Of a DNA stretch of 64,000 nt, positions 1 through 8,306 are shown piece by piece; position 1 is the first letter of the stretch, and every line of letters begins with the position of its first letter. The position numbers and the translations under genes are program-made. Origin of the DNA: Flavobacterium sp. YJ01 (lineage in GTDB: Bacteria; Bacteroidota; Bacteroidia; Flavobacteriales; Flavobacteriaceae); contig NZ_CP119757.1 in NCBI RefSeq assembly GCF_029320955.1, forward strand, positions 5,146,001 to 5,210,000, given 5' to 3'. The notes beneath the pieces are model-generated. The model had not been told where the DNA came from, searched no databases, and saw nothing but the letters and a program-made list of their open reading frames with translations.

Positions 1-1
1 A

Positions 2-409
2 AAACCTTATTTAACACAGAAATGGGTTCATGCAATCTGCGATGAATTTTACGGAACAGAAGGAATTCACGGTTACGGATATGGTCAAGATGAAGATCAA
101 GGACAATTGGGCGCTTGGTACGTAATGTCTGCCATAGGATTATTTGATGTGAAAGGACTGACTGATATTAATCCATCTTTTCAAATTGGAAGTCCGTTGT
201 TTGATAAAATTACTATCAGGCAATCCGATAAAACAAAAACTTTTATAATTGATGTTAAAAACAATTCTAAAAGGAATATTTATCTTCAAGAAGTAAAATT
301 AAACGATGCCGATTTAAATAAGCTTTCGATAGATTTAGCAGCAATTAAAAAGGGAGGAAGTTTAAAAATGAAAGTAGATGCACAACCTTCTGAAGCTTGG
401 TCTAATTAA
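2..409 (+). CDS. GH92 family alpha-mannosidase-like protein, C-terminal part (partial)
   Basis: The reading frame is open from the window edge, so only about 135 C-terminal residues are present. The stretch around EFYGTEGIHGYGYGQDEDQG, then LGAWYVMSAIGLF and IGSPLFDK, matches the conserved C-terminal part of GH92 exo-alpha-mannosidases (usual form: GNEDxGQxSAWYVxSALGF ... GSPLFDK). GH92 enzymes are calcium-dependent exo-acting mannosidases, usually exported to the periplasm or cell surface in Bacteroidota. The stop lies 10 bases before a GH43 start on the same strand, so it is probably the end of the same polysaccharide utilization operon. Linkage specificity cannot be read from this fragment. 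Family assignment is fairly secure; substrate is unknown. Confidence 0.75.
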   Translation, partial: KPYLTQKWVHAICDEFYGTEGIHGYGYGQDEDQGQLGAWYVMSAIGLFDVKGLTDINPSFQIGSPLFDKITIRQSDKTKTFIIDVKNNSKRNIYLQEVKLNDADLNKLSIDLAAIKKGGSLKMKVDAQPSEAWSN

Positions 410-419
410 TGAGATTCTT

Positions 420-1403
420 ATGAAAAAGATTTTATATTTCATTTTAATTTTTTCGTTTTCAAAAGCAATTGCACAAACAGGAATTGCGAATGAGACAAAA
501 AATAATAATCCGATATTCAAAGGCTGGTACGCAGATCCCGAAGCCATTATTTTTGATAAAACGTATTGGGTTTATCCCACTTTTTCTGCCCCTTATGAAA
601 AGCAGGTTTTTTTCGATGCTTTTTCTTCAAAAGATTTAGTGCATTGGACAAAACATGAAAAGATTGTAGATACTTCAGCAGTAAAATGGGCGAAAAAAGC
701 AATTTGGGCACCGTCGATCATAAAACATAAAAAGAAGTACTTTTTGTTTTTTGGTGCAAATGACATTCAAAACGATAATGAAGTCGGCGGAATTGGTGTC
801 GCGGTTGCCTCAAGACCCGAAGGTCCGTACAAAGATTATTTAGGGAAACCGTTAGTAGATAAATTTTACAACGGTGCGCAGCCAATTGATCAATTTGTTT
901 TTAAGGATAAAGACGGTCAATGCTATTTAATTTATGGCGGATGGAGACATTGCAATATTGCCAAGTTAAAGCCTGATTTTACTGGTTTTACTCCTTTTGA
1001 AGATAAAACGGTTTTTAAAGAAATCACTCCAGAAAATTATGTAGAAGGACCTTTCATGTTTATAAAAAATAACAAATATTATTTTATGTGGTCTGAAGGA
1101 GGCTGGACAGGACCTGACTATTGCGTCGCTTATGCTATTGCAGATTCTCCAATGGGACCATTTAAAAGAATCGGGAAAATCTTGGAGCAAGACAATAAAA
1201 TTGCTGTTGGAGCAGGGCATCACTCTATTATAAAACTGCCAAATTCCGAAAAGTATTATATTGTCTATCACAGGAGACCCATCACCGAAACACATGCAAA
1301 TTCTAGAGAAACCTGTATAGAAGAAATGCATTTTGATGAAAACGGTTTTATAAAACCCATTACAATTACCAATGAAGGTGTAAAATCACAATTAATTAAA
1401 TAA
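420..1403 (+). CDS. GH43 family glycoside hydrolase, exported
   Basis: A 327-residue protein with an N-terminal signal peptide ending near AIAQ. It shows the GH43 five-bladed propeller triad: the base aspartate in WYADPE (D39), the pKa-modulating aspartate in PIDQF (D157) and the acid glutamate in YVEGPF (E209). A histidine-rich GAGHHS motif follows near residue 265, as in many GH43 members. The family includes arabinofuranosidases, xylosidases and galactofuranosidases; which one cannot be settled here. The ATG at 420 is preferred over an upstream in-frame ATG at 378, because the latter lies inside the GH92 gene and would bury the signal peptide. It is followed by a strong terminator, so it ends the upstream transcript. 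Confidence 0.85.
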   Translation: MKKILYFILIFSFSKAIAQTGIANETKNNNPIFKGWYADPEAIIFDKTYWVYPTFSAPYEKQVFFDAFSSKDLVHWTKHEKIVDTSAVKWAKKAIWAPSIIKHKKKYFLFFGANDIQNDNEVGGIGVAVASRPEGPYKDYLGKPLVDKFYNGAQPIDQFVFKDKDGQCYLIYGGWRHCNIAKLKPDFTGFTPFEDKTVFKEITPENYVEGPFMFIKNNKYYFMWSEGGWTGPDYCVAYAIADSPMGPFKRIGKILEQDNKIAVGAGHHSIIKLPNSEKYYIVYHRRPITETHANSRETCIEEMHFDENGFIKPITITNEGVKSQLIK

Positions 1404-1437
1404 TAAAAAGATATAGTTGTAAAACGTTATTATTATG

Positions 1438-1479
1438 ATGGATTGCTTTCATGTATTTTGAAAGCTGTCCATTTTTTTT
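1438..1479 (+). terminator. Rho-independent terminator after the GH43 gene
   Basis: A 14-bp stem with one mismatch and one G-T pair (arms 1438-1451 and 1459-1472), a 7-base loop, and eight T residues at 1472-1479. It lies 35 bases after the GH43 stop on the plus strand. Confidence 0.85.
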
Positions 1480-1949
1480 GTAACTAATTCATTTTCTAAA
1501 AAAAAATATGAATTTTGAAATCTTAAATTCATTTCAGAAGCAGCATTTTAATTGTAGAAAGACTTAGGAATAAAACTTTTGAGCTGGTCAGATTTCCCTT
1601 TTTTAAACATAACTTTTTTATTTGACTCCTATTTACCTTTCAATTTGGTTCATCTTCTGCATTTCCAGTGTTTTCGGGTGCTGTTTGAATGATTTGAACA
1701 CAACTTTGAAACAAAATGGGGTAAATATAATGTTGTGATTCCACTAATTTGGTCAAAAAATAAATATGATTTTTTTAAGATTTAAATTGAAGTATCCGCA
1801 AAAAAAGATATCATATTTTATGATGTCATAAAAGTAATGCAATTCAGACCCCAAAAGATATTTGTATTGCGAATGAATACTAAAGTGAATTGTTAAAAGA
1901 TCTTTTTTATTTAAAACTAACTAATAACCAAACCAAAAAGTAAACCAAA
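1480..1949 (+). promoter_or_regulatory. Leader region of the susC operon, no gene seen
   Basis: About 470 bases between the terminator and the SusC start hold no convincing coding frame. The region is AT-rich and must contain the promoter of the SusC-SusD-SusE unit. I could not find an exact Bacteroidota -33 TTTG / -7 TAnnTTTG pair with correct spacing, so no site is assigned. No hybrid two-component sensor, SusR or ECF sigma/anti-sigma gene lies next to it. Confidence 0.4.
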
Positions 1950-4900
1950 ATGAAAATTGAAACGACGTGTAAAATGTCATCCGTTCATTTGAGCTTATTT
2001 ACGTGGAGTAAATTTAAGCTTAACGAAATCGGATTGATTTGCTTATTTTTTTTAATGCTCTGTTCGGGAAATGTTCACGCCCAAACAGGAAATTCTAAAG
2101 ACCCTATAAAGGTAAGTGGAGTTGTAACCGATTCTAAAGGATTATCTTTACCAAGTGCAACTGTAATTGAAAAAGGAACAAAAAATGCTGTATCAACAGA
2201 CTTTGACGGAAGTTACACGATTACAGTTTCTTCTCAACAGGCAATTCTAGTTTTCAAGTACATTGGAATGAAAGAAGTGGAAGCGCCTGTAAACAATTCT
2301 AAGAAAGTAAACATAACCATGCAAGATGAAACAAGCGATCTTCAAGCTGTTGTAGTCGTAGGTTATGGTACGCAAAAGAAAGCATCTGTTGTTGGAGCAA
2401 TTGCTACAATTAAACCTTCGCTTTTACAAGTAGGAACGGCTCGTACTTTAGGAAACAATCTTGCTGGACAAGTTACGGGTATTATGGCGGTGCAAAGATC
2501 TGGAGAACCAGGTTACGATCAATCGGATATTAAGATTCGTGGAATTTCGACTTTCAAAGGAGGAACAAATCCGCTGGTATTGGTAGACGGAATCGAAAGA
2601 AATCTCAACGATCTTGATCCTTCAGAAATTGAATCTTTCTCTGTTTTAAAAGATGCGGCTGCAAGTGCCGTTTACGGGGTTAGAGGTGCAAATGGTGTTA
2701 TTTTAATTAATACCAAAAGAGGTTTTGTTGGAACTCCGACTATTCAGGTGAGAACAGAATATTCCATTCAGGAACCTACTAAACTTCCAGAGTTTATAAA
2801 AGCGGCTCCATACATGACTTTATTGAATCAATTAGCTGCGGAGCAAGGAAGACCACAATTATATTCAGATGACCGTATCTCGAGAACTGCCAGTAATTAT
2901 GATCCAGATTTATATCCAGACGTAAATTGGATAGATGCCATAACGAAAAAGTTTGCTTTCACTTCAAGATCAAATTTAAATGTTGCGGGAGGATCTGAAA
3001 TTTTAAGATATGCTTTAACGGCTTCTTACTACAGCGAGAATGGTATTATGGCGGCAGATCCGAATCAGACTTACGATTCTGAAACTAAACTAAACCGTGC
3101 AAATGTTCGTACTAATGTAGATGTAAACGTATCTAAAACAACTTTATTAAGAGTGAATATTGGAGGTTTTCTGCAAAATATAAATAAAGCAAATAATAGC
3201 ACAGATTATTTGTTTGGAACTGCATTTGAAACCACTCCTTTCGTGCATCCGGCAATTTATTCTGACGGAAAAATTCCTAGAGTATTTGCCAGAGAAAATC
3301 CTTGGGCTGTTGGAACTCAGCAAGGCTATTACAAACAAGGCGGAAGTAAGATTGAAAGTCTAGTATCATTAGAACAAGATCTTAAAGGAATTACGCCGGG
3401 ATTAAAAGCAAAATTTACCTACTCATTTGATTCTTATTCAGAAAATAGAATTGTTCGCGGTAAATCGCCTGATTATTATAATGTTGCAACTCAAAGAGAT
3501 TTAGACGGAAGCTTGATTCATGGAACTGTTCAAGCTTACGGCCAGGAATATTTAGGATATAGAACAGAATCTGCATTTGGAAACAGGCGTGTCTATCTGG
3601 AAGCAAATACTACATACAACCGTGCTTTTGGAAAACATGATTTAAGCGGACTTTTATTATACAATCAAGACAGCTATAATGACGGAACAGCTCCTCAAGC
3701 GTTTAAACATCAAGGTTTAGCTGGAAGAACGTCTTACACATTTGATAGAAAGTATGTTGGAGAATTTAACTTCGGATACAACGGATCTGAAAACTTTGCA
3801 AAAGGAAACCGCTACGGATTTTTCCCTTCTGTAGCGATGGGATGGATTGCATCTGAAGAAAAATTTATGGAGCCTTATAAAGATGTTTTCAATAAGCTGA
3901 AAATTCGCGGTTCTTACGGATTAGTCGGAAATGACAATATTGGAGGAAACAGAAGATTCGCATACCTAACTACAATCAGCGATAATAATAATTCCGATTA
4001 TTGGTTTGGTACGGGGCAAGGCGTGAAATTTGAAGGGATTGAAGAAGGCCAGATTGGAGTAAACAACCTTACATGGGAAAAAGTGGCTAAAGCAGATATT
4101 GGTATCGAATTGGGATTATTCAATATGATGGATTTGACTGTTGATATTTTTCAGGAAAAAAGAAAGGACATTTTTGTAGAAAGAAATACAGTTCCCACAC
4201 AAGCTGGATTTATCAATGCACCATGGGCCAATTTTGGAAAAATGGAGAATAAAGGACTTGAGATTGGTTTTAACTTAAACAAACAGGTAACTGCTGATTT
4301 CTTTATGAGCTGGCGCTTCAATTTTACTTACGTAGAAAACAAAGTGACAGAAAGAGACGAGGCAGAAGCTGTAAAAGGAACCTATCGTTCAGGAACAGGC
4401 ATTCAAAATAATACTTTATGGGGGTATATCGCAAAAGGATTATATACTGATGAAGATTTTTCTTCGCCAGGCGTGTTAGTTCCGGGATTGCCAGTGCCAA
4501 CATTTGGAACTTCTCTTAGACCTGGAGATATTAAATACGAAGATAGAAATGGCGACGGGATTATTAGCGGTTTAGATGAAGGGTTTATTGGCGGAACAAC
4601 AGATCCTCAAATTGTGTACGGTTTTGGAAGCAATTTGAAATACAAACAATTCGACTTTAGCTTTTTCTTTCAAGGAGTTGGTAAATCTGAAAGGATAATT
4701 GGAGGTTCTAATTTTATTCCTGGAAGCGGAACAGGAACTTTAGGAAATATATATTCTAATTACGAAGACCGTTGGACAGAAGAAAATCCGAGTCAGGATG
4801 TGTTTTGGCCAAGGTTAAGTTATGGACCAAATGCCAATAATGCTGTTGCTTCCACTTGGTGGAAAAAAGACATGAGTTTTGGCCGTTTAAAAACGATGGA

Positions 4901-5090
4901 AATTGGATATTCTTTAAGTAAAGCAATGGCGGAAAGAATGTATTTGCAGGGATTAAGAATTTATATCAGCGGAAACAACCTTTGGTATGTTTCTAATTTT
5001 AAACTATGGGATCCAGAGTTGGATACAGGAAATGGTTTGAAGTATCCATCAACAAAATCAGTTCTTTTTGGATTATCAATTGGACTATAA
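1950..5090 (+). CDS. SusC/RagA-family TonB-dependent outer-membrane transporter
   Basis: A 1046-residue protein of typical SusC length. It has an extended signal peptide ending near VHAQ (about residue 45), a carboxypeptidase-D-like regulatory domain (about 52-128), a TonB box-like VVVVGYGTQKK, a plug domain with the SusC signature LKDAAASAVYGVRGANG, and a long beta-barrel ending in an aromatic/hydrophobic strand (LFGLSIGL). SusC proteins import oligosaccharides across the outer membrane using TonB/ExbBD energy and pair with a SusD lid. The SusD gene starts 17 bases downstream. Its position between GH92, GH43 and GH31 genes marks this as the import core of a polysaccharide utilization locus. 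Confidence 0.95.
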   Translation: MKIETTCKMSSVHLSLFTWSKFKLNEIGLICLFFLMLCSGNVHAQTGNSKDPIKVSGVVTDSKGLSLPSATVIEKGTKNAVSTDFDGSYTITVSSQQAILVFKYIGMKEVEAPVNNSKKVNITMQDETSDLQAVVVVGYGTQKKASVVGAIATIKPSLLQVGTARTLGNNLAGQVTGIMAVQRSGEPGYDQSDIKIRGISTFKGGTNPLVLVDGIERNLNDLDPSEIESFSVLKDAAASAVYGVRGANGVILINTKRGFVGTPTIQVRTEYSIQEPTKLPEFIKAAPYMTLLNQLAAEQGRPQLYSDDRISRTASNYDPDLYPDVNWIDAITKKFAFTSRSNLNVAGGSEILRYALTASYYSENGIMAADPNQTYDSETKLNRANVRTNVDVNVSKTTLLRVNIGGFLQNINKANNSTDYLFGTAFETTPFVHPAIYSDGKIPRVFARENPWAVGTQQGYYKQGGSKIESLVSLEQDLKGITPGLKAKFTYSFDSYSENRIVRGKSPDYYNVATQRDLDGSLIHGTVQAYGQEYLGYRTESAFGNRRVYLEANTTYNRAFGKHDLSGLLLYNQDSYNDGTAPQAFKHQGLAGRTSYTFDRKYVGEFNFGYNGSENFAKGNRYGFFPSVAMGWIASEEKFMEPYKDVFNKLKIRGSYGLVGNDNIGGNRRFAYLTTISDNNNSDYWFGTGQGVKFEGIEEGQIGVNNLTWEKVAKADIGIELGLFNMMDLTVDIFQEKRKDIFVERNTVPTQAGFINAPWANFGKMENKGLEIGFNLNKQVTADFFMSWRFNFTYVENKVTERDEAEAVKGTYRSGTGIQNNTLWGYIAKGLYTDEDFSSPGVLVPGLPVPTFGTSLRPGDIKYEDRNGDGIISGLDEGFIGGTTDPQIVYGFGSNLKYKQFDFSFFFQGVGKSERIIGGSNFIPGSGTGTLGNIYSNYEDRWTEENPSQDVFWPRLSYGPNANNAVASTWWKKDMSFGRLKTMEIGYSLSKAMAERMYLQGLRIYISGNNLWYVSNFKLWDPELDTGNGLKYPSTKSVLFGLSIGL

Positions 5091-5107
5091 TTTAAAAATC
5101 AATTAAA

Positions 5108-7000
5108 ATGAAAAATATATACATTAGAACTATATTCCTTTTTTTAGGACTATTATTATCGTCATCCTGTTCTGATTATCTAGATAAAGAGAGTGATACC
5201 GAACTTACTTTAGACGGTGTTTTTGATAGCAAAACTAAAACGGAAAACTGGCTTGCCTCCTGTTATTCTAGAATTCCAGATCCAACTTGGGGATATGCGC
5301 GCAGTTTAGGATGGGAAATTTTTGGGGATGATATGACTCCGTCAGAAAGATGGCGCCAGTACGATTGGCAGGTAATTCCTTTTATTTTGGGAGATTGGTC
5401 AGTTGGTTCGCAATGGAGTCCTGGCTATTGGAATAATCTTCCGCAAAGAATCAGAGAGTGCAATATTCTGATAAAAAACATTAAACCTTTGCCAAGCCAA
5501 AATCTAAATGAAGACGAGGTGCGTTTAATGGTTGCTGAATGCCGTTTCCTAAAAGCGTATTATTATTCTTTATTGCTAAATACCTATGGACCAATTCCTT
5601 TTAGTCCAGATGAAATTACACCTGTAAATTACAATCTTTCCGATTTGCAAGTTGGCCAGACTCCGTACGACGAAATTGTAACTTGGATAGATAAAGAACT
5701 TAGAGAAGTAGAACAAATTCTGCCGACATCTTATTCAGACGGAAGAAAGTTCGGACGCGCGACATCGATTATGTGTAAAGCGGTTAGAGCAAGAATGCTG
5801 CTGTTTGCTGCGAGTCCATTAGTTAATGGAAATTCCGAATATGCTGGTCACACCACTAAAGATGGTAAAGCTTTGTTTAATTCTTCGTACGATGCCAACA
5901 AATGGAGAATTGCTGCAGATGCCAGTAAAGATTTGATTTTAAGTGCTGAAGCTGCGGGACATAAATTATATACCGAAATGAATTCGGCAGGAAAAATCGA
6001 TCCGTTTTTGTCTTGCCAAAATCTGCATCTTATTGAAGCAAGCAAGGGAAATACAGAAGTTCTGTTTGCTCGTGTAAATGTGGAATCAGGAGAATATGAT
6101 AGGCATACTGCGCCAGGTGGAGCAGGTGGGGCAGGCGGATACGGAATTACGCAATCTTTGGTAGATGCTTTTTTTACAGCAAACGGACTTCCGATAAGCG
6201 ATCCAAATTCAGGATATATCGAAGGAGGATTTTCAGTTAATGACGGCTACTGGACAAACGGAGTAACCAAATTTAACGAAGTAAAAAGCCCTGGTCTTGT
6301 AACAATGGCAGGAACTTACAATATGTATTGCAACCGCGAGCCAAGATTTTATTTAGCAGTAAATTTTAATAATGCATGGTATACAGACGGAGATAATGCA
6401 GGAAAAGATAAGGGAAGAAAGTTAGAATTTTTTAATGGCGCAAGAGACAATAATAATACGCACGATGCGCCTCAAAATGGCTATTTAGCTAGAAAAAGAA
6501 CAGATCCGACTAGAAACCCGACTATTGGCTATTTTGCGCCTCGTCACGGAATTTTATACCGTTTAGGAGAAGCATATTTAAATTATGCAGAAGCACTTAA
6601 CGAAACAGATCCAGGAAATCCAGAAATCTTACTTTATTTAAATAGGATTAGAGAAAGAGCAGGAGTAAGAGGCTATACAATTGGTGCTACAGATGCTCAG
6701 AATATTCATGTGGATAATGATCAGGAAAGCCTTAGAAAAGTAATCCGAATGGAAAGACGAGTGGAACTTTGCACGGAAGGAATTCGCTATCACGATTTAA
6801 GAAGATGGAAACTGGCTGAAACTGTGCTAAACGGTCCTTTTTATGGAATGAATTTCAATGGAAAGACTGCGGCTGAATTTTATAAAAGAACAGCGTATCA
6901 AAATAGAGTATACAGAAAATCTTTCTATTGGTTTCCGATATATCTAGCCGAGATTGAGAAAAATCCAAATTTAGTGCAGGCACCTTTCTGGGACAAATAA
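5108..7000 (+). CDS. SusD/RagB-family glycan-binding lipoprotein
   Basis: A 630-residue lipoprotein with a lipobox SSSC at about residues 19-22 followed by a SusD-type N-terminus (DYLDKESDTELTLDGVF). The C-terminal region has the RagB/SusD features LYRLGEAYLNYAEALNE, LNRIRERAGV and RMERRVELCTEGIRYHDLRR. SusD proteins sit on the outer leaflet and form the lid of the SusC transporter, capturing oligosaccharides. The gene lies 17 bases after SusC and 17 bases before a SusE-like gene, which supports co-transcription. The glycan recognised cannot be inferred. Confidence 0.95.
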   Translation: MKNIYIRTIFLFLGLLLSSSCSDYLDKESDTELTLDGVFDSKTKTENWLASCYSRIPDPTWGYARSLGWEIFGDDMTPSERWRQYDWQVIPFILGDWSVGSQWSPGYWNNLPQRIRECNILIKNIKPLPSQNLNEDEVRLMVAECRFLKAYYYSLLLNTYGPIPFSPDEITPVNYNLSDLQVGQTPYDEIVTWIDKELREVEQILPTSYSDGRKFGRATSIMCKAVRARMLLFAASPLVNGNSEYAGHTTKDGKALFNSSYDANKWRIAADASKDLILSAEAAGHKLYTEMNSAGKIDPFLSCQNLHLIEASKGNTEVLFARVNVESGEYDRHTAPGGAGGAGGYGITQSLVDAFFTANGLPISDPNSGYIEGGFSVNDGYWTNGVTKFNEVKSPGLVTMAGTYNMYCNREPRFYLAVNFNNAWYTDGDNAGKDKGRKLEFFNGARDNNNTHDAPQNGYLARKRTDPTRNPTIGYFAPRHGILYRLGEAYLNYAEALNETDPGNPEILLYLNRIRERAGVRGYTIGATDAQNIHVDNDQESLRKVIRMERRVELCTEGIRYHDLRRWKLAETVLNGPFYGMNFNGKTAAEFYKRTAYQNRVYRKSFYWFPIYLAEIEKNPNLVQAPFWDK

Positions 7001-7017
7001 CTAAAAATCAGAGTAAA

Positions 7018-8181
7018 ATGAAAAATATAAAAAATAGTATCATATTTCTAATAATGAGTTTGGTTTTTGTCTCTTGTACAGACAATGGACTTGAAAATGA
7101 GGGTTGGTTGAAGGAACCTAATTTTCCTAATCCGATGACTTTAACGCTTTCCAATAAAGAAGTGATTTTGACAAAAGAAAATGAAGCTGGGAACGCAATC
7201 ACTTTTACATGGACAAAAGGAAATGATAGAGGAGAAGGAACAACTTTAACGTATTTTTTCCGAATGGATATTGTTGGCAATAATTTTGGAGAAGGATCCG
7301 CACCGGGAACAAGCACTACAATTACAGAAGAACTTCCTGAGGGAGTTTTTACTAAATCGTACACTGTAGCACAGTTAAATTCTTTATTGCTTAAAAATTT
7401 CAAGCGTCCTGGAGGTGTCGTTACCAATCTTGAAGTACAGATAATCGCACAAGTTAATAATAGCAAACAATATCAGCTGCCTGAAGTTTCAACGTCTAGT
7501 TTTGCCGTTACAAGCTACAGTCCAGGACCGTTGCCGTTATTTATGGTTGGAGATGCCATAAGCGGCGGTTGGGATTACAGTGCTGGAAAAAGTTTGCCTG
7601 AAAAAACCGAGAGAACGATTTATAATTTCGTCGGAGATTTTTCAGTTGGTTCATTCAAAGTAATTGAAAAAGCGGGCAGTGAATTGCCTTCTTACGATCC
7701 GATTGCAGGAAATAAAATTGTATACAATCAAACAACTCCAAGAAATGATGATAATGTCTTTAAAGTTGCAGAAGCTGGGCGCCATTCATTCTATTTAGAT
7801 ATCGATCAAGGAATATATGCTTTTGGCTATGTGCCTTATGAAAATGTCTATATGGTTGGAAATGCGATAAATGGGATCGGTTGGGATATCGGAAGAGCAA
7901 GACCAATGGTTTGGGATCCTAAAAATCCTGAAGTATTCACCTATAAAGGACAATTTGATGCTGGAGAATTTAAGCTTCCTTTAGAATTAGGAAACTGGAA
8001 CGGTAAAAACTTAATGCCACCATCAAACGGAACCGTGCTGAAAGGAAATGGTGCTGACAATACTGTAATGCAGTTAATGCCAAATGGAAATCCAGATAAT
8101 AAATGGATTATTGAAACTGCTGGACAATATGAATTGACTGTCAATCCAGCGAAAATGACAATCTTGATCAAAAAGCTGTAA
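7018..8181 (+). CDS. SusE/SusF-like outer-membrane glycan-binding lipoprotein
   Basis: A 387-residue lipoprotein (lipobox VSCT near residue 20). The N-terminal domain begins with NPMTLTLSNKEVILT, AITFTW and LTYFFRMDIVG, the SusE immunoglobulin-like domain pattern. It is followed by two similar surface-binding modules that start LFMVGDAISGGWDYS and VYMVGNAINGIGWDIG. Such proteins are surface glycan-binding proteins encoded after SusD; they hold the polysaccharide at the cell face and do not cleave it. A strong terminator follows, closing the SusC-D-E unit. Confidence 0.85.
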   Translation: MKNIKNSIIFLIMSLVFVSCTDNGLENEGWLKEPNFPNPMTLTLSNKEVILTKENEAGNAITFTWTKGNDRGEGTTLTYFFRMDIVGNNFGEGSAPGTSTTITEELPEGVFTKSYTVAQLNSLLLKNFKRPGGVVTNLEVQIIAQVNNSKQYQLPEVSTSSFAVTSYSPGPLPLFMVGDAISGGWDYSAGKSLPEKTERTIYNFVGDFSVGSFKVIEKAGSELPSYDPIAGNKIVYNQTTPRNDDNVFKVAEAGRHSFYLDIDQGIYAFGYVPYENVYMVGNAINGIGWDIGRARPMVWDPKNPEVFTYKGQFDAGEFKLPLELGNWNGKNLMPPSNGTVLKGNGADNTVMQLMPNGNPDNKWIIETAGQYELTVNPAKMTILIKKL

Positions 8182-8200
8182 CTATTTAAGCAGAAGAAAA

Positions 8201-8248
8201 CAAGGCTTTTCAATCGAATCGTATTGGAAAGTCTTGGATTCTTTTTTT
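8201..8248 (+). terminator. Rho-independent terminator after the SusE-like gene
   Basis: A 14-bp stem with two G-T pairs (arms 8201-8214 and 8223-8236), an 8-base loop, and a T-rich tail to 8248. It sits 20 bases after the SusE-like stop. Confidence 0.75.
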
Positions 8249-8306
8249 AAATTTTTTTATGGAAAGAAAATAAAGTTTTTAGAATGCATTATAAAAAAGA
8301 AAAGTT

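Noticed and set aside
966..1331. 121-residue minus-strand frame
   Set aside because: Antisense shadow of the GH43 gene; cysteine-rich random composition and no start context or homology.
7008..7466. 152-residue minus-strand frame over the SusE-like gene
   Set aside because: Lies entirely opposite a well-supported lipoprotein gene; serine/proline-rich shadow composition.
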